This document shows positions 26,183 through 34,119 of a stretch of DNA of 64,000 nt, piece by piece. The translations under genes were made by a program, and so were the position numbers. This DNA comes from VGSG01 sp040756375 (GTDB lineage Bacteria > Desulfobacterota > Desulfomonilia > Desulfomonilales > Desulfomonilaceae). The stretch is taken from contig JBFLZC010000001.1 of the NCBI GenBank assembly GCA_040756375.1, positions 1-64,000 of the forward strand, read 5' to 3'. Under the pieces are notes generated by a model. That model worked only from the letters and a program-made list of their open reading frames with translations. It was not told the origin of the DNA and did no database searches. The stretch's first letter is position 1. Every line of letters begins with the position of its first letter.

Positions 26183-27355
26183 ATGGCTGATGCTATACCG
26201 GCGCCGAAGAAAGGGGCCGGGCCTTCCAGAGGGAGGTTTCATCTTCTCACCGTCTTCGGCATCCGGGTGACGATCGACTATACATGGCTGATCATCTTCA
26301 TGCTCGTGCTGTGGAGCCTCTCGGCAGGGTACTTCCCGACCTTTTTCCCCAATTTTGACACATATCTCTACTGGGCGGCTGGGTTCGTGGCCACGGTGCT
26401 CTTCTTTGCCAGTATCCTGCTGCACGAGCTTTCCCATTCCGTCACCGCGGTCCGTCTCGGTCTGGAAATCCCGGAGATCACGCTCTTTGTATTTGGGGGC
26501 GTGGCCCATCTTGCTCAAGAACCGCCCAACCCTAAGACAGAACTGGAAATCGCCATCGCGGGCCCGCTTTGCAGTTTCGCACTGGCGGCGATATTTTGGG
26601 GGATCAAGCTCGCGCTTCAGGGCGTAGCTCCCGAATTGATTGTGGCGGTCTTCGACTACCTCGCCTGGATCAACGTTGCCCTCGCCGTTTTCAATCTTGT
26701 GCCCGGATATCCTTTGGATGGAGGTCGCATTCTGAAGGCCATCGTGTGGTGGCGCACAGGCTCGGTCGAGCGCGGGATCAAGTTGACATCGGACATCGGC
26801 AAGGGCTTTGCTTGGGCACTGATGATTCTCGGCGGTGTCCAGATCTTCGCGGGGTCGCTCATCGGCGGCTTGTGGCTGATACTTATCGGAATGTTTCTCA
26901 AAGGTATCGCGGCAAGCGGATATCATGAAACGGTAATGAAGCAATCGCTTCAAGGAGTGCCCGTGCGAGACGTGATGATCGAAGAGGTGATTACGGTTCC
27001 GCCCGAGGCTTCATTAAATGAAGTGATTCACCAATACTTCCTGCGATATGCTCACCGAGGCTTCCCCGTTGTTCGAGACGGCAAGGCTCTCGGGGTGCTC
27101 AACTTGCAGCAGCTCATCGAAATCCCCGAAGAAGAGCGGGCCGGTAAGACCGTCGAGCAGGTTATGGTGCCGATTAGTGAAAGCCTCGAAATCAGACCCG
27201 ATGTGTCTCTGGTGGATGCTCTTCAGAAAATGGGTCAGGAAGGTCTAGGGCGGCTCCTTGTCATGGATGGGGATCGGATGGTCGGGATGATCACCAAGAC
27301 TGGCCTGTTGCGATTCTTGGAGATCAAAGGCATCCTCGAACCGCCCGCGGCATAA
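26183..27355 (+). CDS. Site-2 protease family (M50) metalloprotease with CBS domains
   Basis: This intramembrane zinc metalloprotease has about five helices and carries HELSH (residues 81-85) in the second half of an early helix and NLVPGYPLDGGR as the third zinc-ligand motif. A tandem CBS pair occupies about 255-385 and probably senses adenine nucleotides. Members release membrane-bound regulators or process other membrane proteins. The upstream TTG at 26150 is rejected because the ATG at 26183 has AAAGGGGG eight bases before it. No anti-sigma factor or obvious substrate is adjacent. Confidence 0.92.
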   Translation: MADAIPAPKKGAGPSRGRFHLLTVFGIRVTIDYTWLIIFMLVLWSLSAGYFPTFFPNFDTYLYWAAGFVATVLFFASILLHELSHSVTAVRLGLEIPEITLFVFGGVAHLAQEPPNPKTELEIAIAGPLCSFALAAIFWGIKLALQGVAPELIVAVFDYLAWINVALAVFNLVPGYPLDGGRILKAIVWWRTGSVERGIKLTSDIGKGFAWALMILGGVQIFAGSLIGGLWLILIGMFLKGIAASGYHETVMKQSLQGVPVRDVMIEEVITVPPEASLNEVIHQYFLRYAHRGFPVVRDGKALGVLNLQQLIEIPEEERAGKTVEQVMVPISESLEIRPDVSLVDALQKMGQEGLGRLLVMDGDRMVGMITKTGLLRFLEIKGILEPPAA

Positions 27356-27582
27356 TGCCTTGATTCCCAAATTCGGTCTCGTATTTCCGTGCCGCTTTCG
27401 TGATTCCGGCGGAAGCTGAAATCTGGGCTCCATTCGTCCTGATGGGTGAGGCAGATTAAGATCGAGCAAGATATCTCGCACGGACCGGTTGAGTTCCCAG
27501 CGGCTCAAGCCTACTGCTTGAGCTATCCAAGCCGATGCGAATGGTTGGCATCTCTGATGACCGTGTAAGGAGTATGAATACC

Positions 27583-28290
27583 ATGAGACTATTCAACTTT
27601 CCGAGCAAGGTTTTTGTCTTATCAGCCGTGGTGGTTGCAGCGTTGATCGCTCCAATGACGTTTGCCCAGCACAAAGATATTTCTCCCCAGGCTCAAAAGC
27701 TCTTAGCTGCTGGCGACATAGGGTCTGATCCCATAGGATTACGCGTCTGGACCACAAAAGGTGAGGGGCAAACTTTCCGTTCAGGCGAATCCATTGTGCT
27801 GAACTTCGCCACGTCTCGAAAAGCTTACGTCATGGCGCTGAACGTCTCACCTCAAGGCGATGTCCTGGTTCTGTTTCCGAGTGGTGAATCGCCGGACAAT
27901 CTCATCCTCCCGAACAAGACGTATACATTGTTCGGGCCTGAATCGAGCATCTCGCTAACCGTGAGCGAGCAGACCAAAGAGGCTACCATAGTATTCTATG
28001 CATCTTCTATCCCGTTCAGCCTTGCGCCGCTTCAGGCGCCTCCAAACCAGCCGCTTCTCAAGATCCCCCATACCAATGCGGCCGACATGAAGATCCTTGT
28101 CGGGAAGCTTAAGGAGCTATCGCAAGACAAAGGCTTCAATCGTGAAATCGTGCTCCTTCGGCCGGTTGGCGATACCGGAACAGCAACCGTGCTGATGGGT
28201 GGACCTAAGCCCCCCAAGAGCGTTAAACCGGGGAGCCTCACCGGCGGGCAGGGTCTCAAAGAGGACACGAAAAAACCGGACAAGGAATAA
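27583..28290 (+). CDS. Exported DUF4384 protein
   Basis: The protein has a signal peptide (MRLFNFPSKVFVLSAVVV... to FAQ) and a DUF4384-type domain whose core reads FRSGESIVLNF, AYVMALNVSPQGDVLVLFP and the following NKTYTLFG. The C-terminus is Lys/Pro-rich and low-complexity. DUF4384 proteins are usually found next to FecR, CHAT or cyclase genes in signalling clusters; the function is unknown. ATG at 27583 is ten bases after AAGGAG; an earlier ATG at 27574 is too close to it. Only 26 bp separate it from the CHASE2 cyclase gene, so they form an operon. Confidence 0.8.
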   Translation: MRLFNFPSKVFVLSAVVVAALIAPMTFAQHKDISPQAQKLLAAGDIGSDPIGLRVWTTKGEGQTFRSGESIVLNFATSRKAYVMALNVSPQGDVLVLFPSGESPDNLILPNKTYTLFGPESSISLTVSEQTKEATIVFYASSIPFSLAPLQAPPNQPLLKIPHTNAADMKILVGKLKELSQDKGFNREIVLLRPVGDTGTATVLMGGPKPPKSVKPGSLTGGQGLKEDTKKPDKE

Positions 28291-28316
28291 TTGCTTCCGC
28301 CGATTCGAAGGTATGA

Positions 28317-30263
28317 ATGGCCGTTTCCCCTGACTGGATCGGTAAGAGATTCATTCTTACCGGCGTGCTTGCAGGATTCCTGTGGGGCTGCCTCGCGCTC
28401 ATATTACTGTATTCATTCCCAGGACCTTTCAAGACGCTCGACAACAGAGTCTATGATTGGAAGTTGGCGTTCTTTGCCAAGACTGAGGTCAGTCCCGTAG
28501 CCGTGCACGTAGACCTCGACGACCAAGCCATCAAGAAGTACGGTCAATGGCCGTGGGATCGACAGCTGAGTGCGCGAATCGTGGAGCGTCTTACCGAACT
28601 CGGCGCAAAAGTCATTGTTTTCGACATTGTGTATACCTCTCAGGGACACACTGCAGAAGGCGACGCAGCATTGTTCAGGTCCGTGGCGGAATCGGGACGA
28701 GTCGTGTCAGCGCTGGGACTCATTGAGACCGATCCTGGGGCTCACAAAAACTATGAGAATTCCGAGTCAAGCCGTGTCGAGGCGGTTTACGGTCGAGGCT
28801 GGCAGCTGAATGTGCCGCGTGAGTTCACGTTGGGCAACGTCAATGCCCCCAGGGACTCCGCCTTGCCGCTGTTGCCCATCATTCAAGGCTCCAGACATCT
28901 CGGGCATATCAATTCCACCCCGGACAAAGACGGAATTCATCGGAGAATTCCGCTCTTCTTCAAGATAAAGGATCGTGTCATTCCCAGCCTAAGTCTCGCG
29001 AGCCTGGTCGCGTATTGGGATATCAGACCGGACCAGATCGAGCTCAGCCCGCAAGGTTGCATCCGGCTACCCGGCCCTCAGGGCACATGCGAGATCCCCG
29101 TAGATTTTCAGGGTAATCTTCTCATCAATTGGAAGCCCTATTGGGAAAGCTTTGAGCACTTTACGGCCTTGGACTTGCTGGAAGGCGACGAAGACCCTTC
29201 CCGGATCAGCAGATACAAGGACAAAATCGTAATCGTCTCGATCGCGTGGACCGGTACTTCAGACATAGGTCCGAATCCGCTTGAGAAGGAGGTACTCCTC
29301 AGCCGCGTTCATTCGAGCGCCCTCGATACAATGATGACAGGTCGATTTATCAATGAGATCGCTCCATGGCCTGTACTCGTATGCGGGTCTTTCATAGCGC
29401 TGCTGCTCTTTCTGGGTAGGACGGCCACGATTCGTCTTAAGCAGGCTGTGCTCCCGTGCCTGGCCATTTGCCTCGGATTCATGGGTTTCATCGTCGCTGC
29501 CTTTGCGATCTGGTCGCTGGAAATCCCTTTGGTGGAACCGCTCTTTGTCTTTCTGCCGGGCACGGTCATTGGCTTAGTTGTCCGGGGTATCGGCATGGAA
29601 AGAGAACGGCATATGATTCGCGAAATATTCGGCCGGTACGTGAGCGATGAAGTGGTGACCGAGATACTCAAATCGCCGAGCGGAGTAAATCTCAGGGGAG
29701 AATTGAGAGATGTCACAGTCCTTGTCTCTGACCTGAGAGGATTTACACCCATGACGGAGGCCTTGGAGCCCACATCCACTCTTGCGGTAATTAACCGGTA
29801 CTTGGAGAAGATGGTAAACATCATCATGCAGTACCGGGGTCTGATCGTGGAGTTCACCGGTGACGGCATATTTGTTCTGTTCGGCGTCCCGCAGGCTATG
29901 GAGGACCACACGAGACACGCGGTGATATGCGCACTGGCCATGCAGGAAGCCATGAGCGCTCTGAATTCCGAGTATGTTTCGCAGGGACTCCCCGAGCTGA
30001 GGATGGGGATCGCCATCAACTGCGGGCAAACCGTAGTAGGCAACATAGGCTCTGAAAAACGGCTTAAGTACGGCGCCCTGGGAAGCGCCGTCAACATTAC
30101 ATTTCGAGTTGAGGCGCAAGCAGGACCGGGTGAAATCCTTTTGACCGAAGCGGCCTACGAACGGTTGTCCGGACAAGTCCACGTGAGCGCACCGAGAACA
30201 GTGCAGTTAAAGGGTATACGAGCGCGGATGAGGCTCTTTCCGGTCACGGAGATTTCAATTTAG
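28317..30263 (+). CDS. CHASE2-domain class III nucleotide cyclase
   Basis: This 648-residue protein has a membrane helix (12-32), a large extracytoplasmic CHASE2 sensor (about 40-345), two or three helices (about 352-425) and a cytoplasmic class III cyclase domain (about 430-640). Metal-binding Asp472 (VSDLRGFT) and Asp516 (TGDGIFVLFG) are present, as are Asn593 and Arg597. The base-reading positions are not those of a typical adenylate cyclase: Glu512 replaces the Lys, and Gly586 stands where Asp or Thr is usual. This may mean GTP or altered specificity. It is cotranscribed with the DUF4384 gene and probably with the membrane protein that follows. Confidence 0.9.
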   Translation: MAVSPDWIGKRFILTGVLAGFLWGCLALILLYSFPGPFKTLDNRVYDWKLAFFAKTEVSPVAVHVDLDDQAIKKYGQWPWDRQLSARIVERLTELGAKVIVFDIVYTSQGHTAEGDAALFRSVAESGRVVSALGLIETDPGAHKNYENSESSRVEAVYGRGWQLNVPREFTLGNVNAPRDSALPLLPIIQGSRHLGHINSTPDKDGIHRRIPLFFKIKDRVIPSLSLASLVAYWDIRPDQIELSPQGCIRLPGPQGTCEIPVDFQGNLLINWKPYWESFEHFTALDLLEGDEDPSRISRYKDKIVIVSIAWTGTSDIGPNPLEKEVLLSRVHSSALDTMMTGRFINEIAPWPVLVCGSFIALLLFLGRTATIRLKQAVLPCLAICLGFMGFIVAAFAIWSLEIPLVEPLFVFLPGTVIGLVVRGIGMERERHMIREIFGRYVSDEVVTEILKSPSGVNLRGELRDVTVLVSDLRGFTPMTEALEPTSTLAVINRYLEKMVNIIMQYRGLIVEFTGDGIFVLFGVPQAMEDHTRHAVICALAMQEAMSALNSEYVSQGLPELRMGIAINCGQTVVGNIGSEKRLKYGALGSAVNITFRVEAQAGPGEILLTEAAYERLSGQVHVSAPRTVQLKGIRARMRLFPVTEISI

Positions 30264-30291
30264 CGCCGGCGCATGTTGACTAGGAGATTTG

Positions 30292-31515
30292 ATGCCACGG
30301 GCTTGGTTCTCCAGCACGGTGAAAGATCTTCAGCGGAGTCCTGGCATGTCTCTTGTCGCGCTTCTGGGTTTGTTCGGAGTGATAGCAATTCAAGCTATTT
30401 CCACCAACCAGATTGCAGGCCCGGTTTGGGAAGAAGTTGAGTACATTCATATGGCTTCGGCCCTTGGGAACCTTTCGGACCAGGCTCCCATGGCCTATCG
30501 CTTGTTTCCGGCCAAACTTGTGGCCGCCCTCCCCTTTGACCTTACGTTCGGCTTTCAGCTGCTAAATTGGTTCTTTCTTTGCCTGACGGCCACGGCTTCC
30601 GTGATCTGGTTGCAGGTTATGGGAGTGAATCTGGCCCAAGCGGCTGCGGCTGTGGCCTTGCTCATGGCTACCCTTACCATCAAGATGACCATCTTCTGGA
30701 CCTATGGGACCGACAGTACAGCCTGGGCATTTGAGGTCCTGGGCCTTATTACGGCGGAGGCGGGCGTCATCCTGTCTACCGCGGTCCTACTGGCACTGGG
30801 AAGCTTGGCCCGAGAGGCCACTGCCCTCGTGTTCGTGGTGCTCGCAGCTAGGGTCCTGTACTTACAGCAATCAACCGGCGCGTGGCGATGGCAAGCGCTC
30901 CTGCTGGCATTTGCTGCACTCGTGCTGCTTCGGGTTGGCCTCATGCTCGCGATTCCCGTGCAGGGCGACTACTCGTATATCGATACTATGGTTGCGTGCA
31001 TTCAGGCACATTTTTGGAGAAAGGGGCTTATTCGGACTGCCCTCCTCCTCCCCCTCGTCTTCGGAATGCTCCTGTGGCCAATACTCCTTGATGCACGGGG
31101 ATCTCTCCAGCGGATGCGGGAGCGCTGGGACCTCACGCTCTTTGGGCTTCTGATCATGCTCTTGGGTCTGGTGGGAGGATCTGCCATTGACAGACTGGTC
31201 TTCGCTATCTTTCCGGTCGTACTGTGGCTTTTCGCGACGTCGGCAAGGACCCCCGCCAGCGCGCTCGAATGGTGCATTCTCGCGGCCGGGCAACTGATCC
31301 TCATGCGGCTTTGGCTCCACATCCCGGACCCTACTTCTGGCCGTGAATTCTATGAGCTTCTGGTAGGTTTTGCTTCGTTGAAGCCGCTTGTACTGAGGAT
31401 GCTGCTCTTTCTCGTCTTCGGTTTTCTGTTCGGTGTTGCACAGCAATTGCGTATTGGGCGAGACCCTTCGTCGGAAAATCCTGCCGCGCCGCAATCTGTC
31501 TCGCAGGTACGCTGA
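30292..31515 (+). CDS. Polytopic membrane protein of unknown function
   Basis: The protein has about nine to ten hydrophobic helices over 407 residues. A loop after the first helix carries EEVEYIHMASALG, and the architecture resembles the GT-C/EpsG-like polytopic proteins, but no diagnostic motif is seen. The ATG at 30292 follows TAGGAG. It is 28 bp after the cyclase gene and so likely belongs to the same transcript. Function is not assigned. Confidence 0.65.
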   Translation: MPRAWFSSTVKDLQRSPGMSLVALLGLFGVIAIQAISTNQIAGPVWEEVEYIHMASALGNLSDQAPMAYRLFPAKLVAALPFDLTFGFQLLNWFFLCLTATASVIWLQVMGVNLAQAAAAVALLMATLTIKMTIFWTYGTDSTAWAFEVLGLITAEAGVILSTAVLLALGSLAREATALVFVVLAARVLYLQQSTGAWRWQALLLAFAALVLLRVGLMLAIPVQGDYSYIDTMVACIQAHFWRKGLIRTALLLPLVFGMLLWPILLDARGSLQRMRERWDLTLFGLLIMLLGLVGGSAIDRLVFAIFPVVLWLFATSARTPASALEWCILAAGQLILMRLWLHIPDPTSGREFYELLVGFASLKPLVLRMLLFLVFGFLFGVAQQLRIGRDPSSENPAAPQSVSQVR

Positions 31516-31523
31516 CAATGACC

Positions 31524-31578
31524 GTAGGGACGTGATTGATCACGCCTCCTTATCAGGCGCAATGAATTGCGCCCCTAC
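31524..31578. repeat. GTAGGG...CCCTAC inverted repeat
   Basis: The arms GTAGGGACGTGATTGATCAC and GCGCAATGAATTGCGCCCCTAC are imperfect inverted copies around a short spacer. This kind of 50-60 bp intergenic unit occurs in many bacteria. It lies just beyond the membrane protein gene. Confidence 0.5.
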
Positions 31579-31664
31579 GCCCTTCCGTCAATCCGTGTCA
31601 TCTGCGATCTCTGGGTTTCGGCCAGTCTCAATGAGCAATAGTCGAGCGAATCCCGCCGCGGCTA

Positions 31665-32489
31665 TTAGCCCTCAAGTCGCAGCAGCCGAGTGCCATTGTC
31701 CCAAAGAATGGCTTGGATGGTCTCGGAGCTGAAGGGGAAGCGGGCTACTTCTCTCACGTAATCCGCGATGTTCGGGCGAGACGGCCAATCGCTCCCAAAT
31801 ATGTAGCGGTCCCGGAATGCTTCCACCTTGGGAAAGATTTCGGGTAGCTTCCGCAACGGTATGCCGGAAATGTCTATGTGCATGTTTTCGTGACGACGCA
31901 GCATCCATTCAGCTTCCTTGTACCAAAAGGGGCGGCCGCCGTGGCACATGACGATGTTCAGGTGCGGGAAGTCCTCTGCTATATCGTCCAGAAGTAGGGG
32001 GTTCGCGTAACGGATTCTTGATCCGGGAAAGACCGACGTCCCCGTGTGGAACATGATGGGAATACCCAGGCTCTGTGCAACCTCGTACGCGGGCAGCATA
32101 CGCGAATCATCCGGAAAGAAGTGAGCGTACGAAGGCAACAGCTTGAGCCCCTTGCACCCAAGGTGTTTGACTGCTCTTTCCGTCTGGTCGGCCGGGGATA
32201 TATCGCTGTCCAAGTCGATGGAAGCGAATGGGATGATCCGATCCGTATGCCGGCAAAATTCCGAGACAAATTCATTCGGTATGATCCCGGTTGTACGAGG
32301 CGAGTAGTCCGCAAGAATGACCCCGTAACGCACTCCGTGAGCATCCAACAGGCCGACGAGCGTTTCCGGAGTCAATTGTTGGGCCAGTTCCACAGTGCCC
32401 GGACCCATTTCACCTTCCAGGAATGAGATGAGGCTCTGAGTGAGATGCTCTTGCCGTCCCACATGAATGTGAATGTCGAGGACTTTCAT
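31665..32489 (-). CDS. Amidohydrolase-2 family metal-dependent hydrolase
   Basis: This 274-residue TIM-barrel protein belongs to the amidohydrolase_2 (PF04909-type) family, which includes decarboxylases and lactonases. The first metal motif reads LDIHIHVG at the N-terminus; others are MFHTGTS, MCHGGRPFW, DISGI and FGSDWPSRP, which supplies the last Asp. The start at ATG 32489 has GGGAGGG upstream and gives the motif at the normal distance. It is transcribed away from its neighbours and stands alone. The substrate cannot be predicted. Confidence 0.85.
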   Translation of the reverse strand: MKVLDIHIHVGRQEHLTQSLISFLEGEMGPGTVELAQQLTPETLVGLLDAHGVRYGVILADYSPRTTGIIPNEFVSEFCRHTDRIIPFASIDLDSDISPADQTERAVKHLGCKGLKLLPSYAHFFPDDSRMLPAYEVAQSLGIPIMFHTGTSVFPGSRIRYANPLLLDDIAEDFPHLNIVMCHGGRPFWYKEAEWMLRRHENMHIDISGIPLRKLPEIFPKVEAFRDRYIFGSDWPSRPNIADYVREVARFPFSSETIQAILWDNGTRLLRLEG

Positions 32490-32683
32490 GCACCCTCCCA
32501 CCATACGTGGCTCGGCATCACTATAGAGCATCGGAGCGTTTGACGTAAGCCCTGTTTGACCTCAGAGAAGTGAGTGAGACACAAGCAACCCAGCCGGCAG
32601 ATGCTCCTGCCGGTAAGGATTAGGTGGTGGGACGCGCCAGAGATGGGTAGCGTGATTCCGGAATAAATCGGCAAGGCAGATGA

Positions 32684-33424
32684 TCAAGCGATGGCCCGGC
32701 CGAACCAGATCATCCTGCCGATAACGTGGAGATCCCCAGCCGATGCCGTGTACGAGTGGTAAGCGGGATTATCCGCGATCACCCTGATCTGCCCGCCTGG
32801 AAGGATGGAAAGGCGCTTGAGCTGGATCACATTGGCGACTGCCACAGCATAAATGCCCTCTGCCACGATTTCTTTCCGACTCAGATCGATGAGAACCGTA
32901 TCCTTATCCTGAAGAGTGGGGGACATGGAATCACCATCCACGTCCATCAAGATGGCCTTTTGCGGATCGGAGATGATGTGGTTCAGCCACGCCGCGCGAA
33001 ATGCGTACTTCTGCGGAACACCTCCTTGTTCGGGCCTGACCCTACCATCCGCGGCCAGATCGGGTCGGACTGTGCTTACAGAAATGTAATCTCGTGCCTC
33101 ATTGGTGATCTCTGACGTAACAACAGCAGTTTGCTTCCTTTGGGCGGGTTTCAAGCCAGGAAGTCTAACGGTGCCTTTGCCTTCCAACGTGCCCCATGAC
33201 ATCGGCTCTTCGCCGTAACGCACCCATCGGTAATTGAGGCTGAAGGCACGAGCAATCCTTGCCGCGGATTTCGACCCAATTCTATCCCGTTTTAATATCC
33301 CTTTGATCGTGTGGACCGACAGGCCGCATATCGCTGCGAAGGCGCGGCGAGACTCGATGCAGTGGGTTTCCTGCAAGAACAAGAGCCTATCTCGCGGAGA
33401 CGTATTTAGATTAAAGAGTGTCAT
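32684..33424 (-). CDS. CI-like repressor with S24 peptidase domain
   Basis: An N-terminal helix-turn-helix (about 24-65) is joined to a C-terminal LexA/CI-type S24 serine peptidase domain (about 130-240). The catalytic Ser166 is in DVDGDSMSPTLQ and Lys203 in VIQLKRL. Classical self-cleaving repressors have an Ala-Gly or Cys-Gly pair in the linker. I see none between residues 75 and 150, so autocleavage may not occur or may use another site. No phage genes are nearby. The upstream 33456-33479 segment has a weak TATGT/ACATA dyad that could be its operator. Confidence 0.85.
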   Translation of the reverse strand: MTLFNLNTSPRDRLLFLQETHCIESRRAFAAICGLSVHTIKGILKRDRIGSKSAARIARAFSLNYRWVRYGEEPMSWGTLEGKGTVRLPGLKPAQRKQTAVVTSEITNEARDYISVSTVRPDLAADGRVRPEQGGVPQKYAFRAAWLNHIISDPQKAILMDVDGDSMSPTLQDKDTVLIDLSRKEIVAEGIYAVAVANVIQLKRLSILPGGQIRVIADNPAYHSYTASAGDLHVIGRMIWFGRAIA

Positions 33425-34119
33425 GTTTCTCTTGACAGGAGCCCATTTTTAACCCTATGTAATTCCTATATGACACATAATGCCGCGCAACCTCCGGTAA
33501 CTTCACGCTATTCAGGGTGAAAATGTGAACAGAGGGCGCCGCGAGACCGACTGCCGGTCGAATTTTCTGCGCCTCGTATATACGGCAAGTTACGAACATG
33601 CGTGCAGAGGCGGGCGTGCCTATAACCGTGATGGACGATAGCCTGGGGCGAAACAGAAGGCGCTGTTCCCACGTAATGAGCGGCCACAGGACCTCCCAGG
33701 ACATGATGCACCACATGCCGGGCTATTCCGAAGCAGCCACGACAAAGCTCCCCCCCGGCCTTGGCCCCCAAGAAATCGAGCGGAGCCTCGGTTGGGTGAC
33801 ACGCGCCCATGATTCTTCCCTTGGAAGGCTCAATCGTACGCGACAGGAGCTTGGTTTTGCAAGGTTAAATAGGGGCGCGCTTTGATACAACGGCGTTTGA
33901 ACAGCCTGTGATAGGGTCTGACGCGAGCTTGCCACTCACTGCTCCGCGCACTGACCTTCTATAGCCCGCATCTTACACGATTTCTCAGGATTGGTTGCCT
34001 TTACGGGACGCGCGGCGACGCCACGCTTCCAGCTGCTTCTGTCCACGGGATGGCTCCCTTGACCACGACCATATTGGCTCTTTCACATCGGGCCATTCCT
34101 TACTCGGCAGGAGGTCACC
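33425..34119. other. Long intergenic region upstream of the hybrid kinase
   Basis: Almost 700 bp between two divergent genes. Overlapping short frames exist on both strands (for example 33508-33810 minus, 33598-33885 plus) but none has recognisable features or a ribosome binding site. I see no tRNA or clear terminator. It must include the promoters of the repressor gene and of the histidine kinase gene. Confidence 0.5.

Noticed and set aside
26000..26953. 317-residue open frame on the minus strand
   Set aside because: It overlaps the site-2 protease gene and is highly charged with no recognisable features, as expected of an antisense shadow.
32684..33424. Prophage
   Set aside because: A CI-like repressor alone is not enough; no integrase, structural or lysis genes are near.
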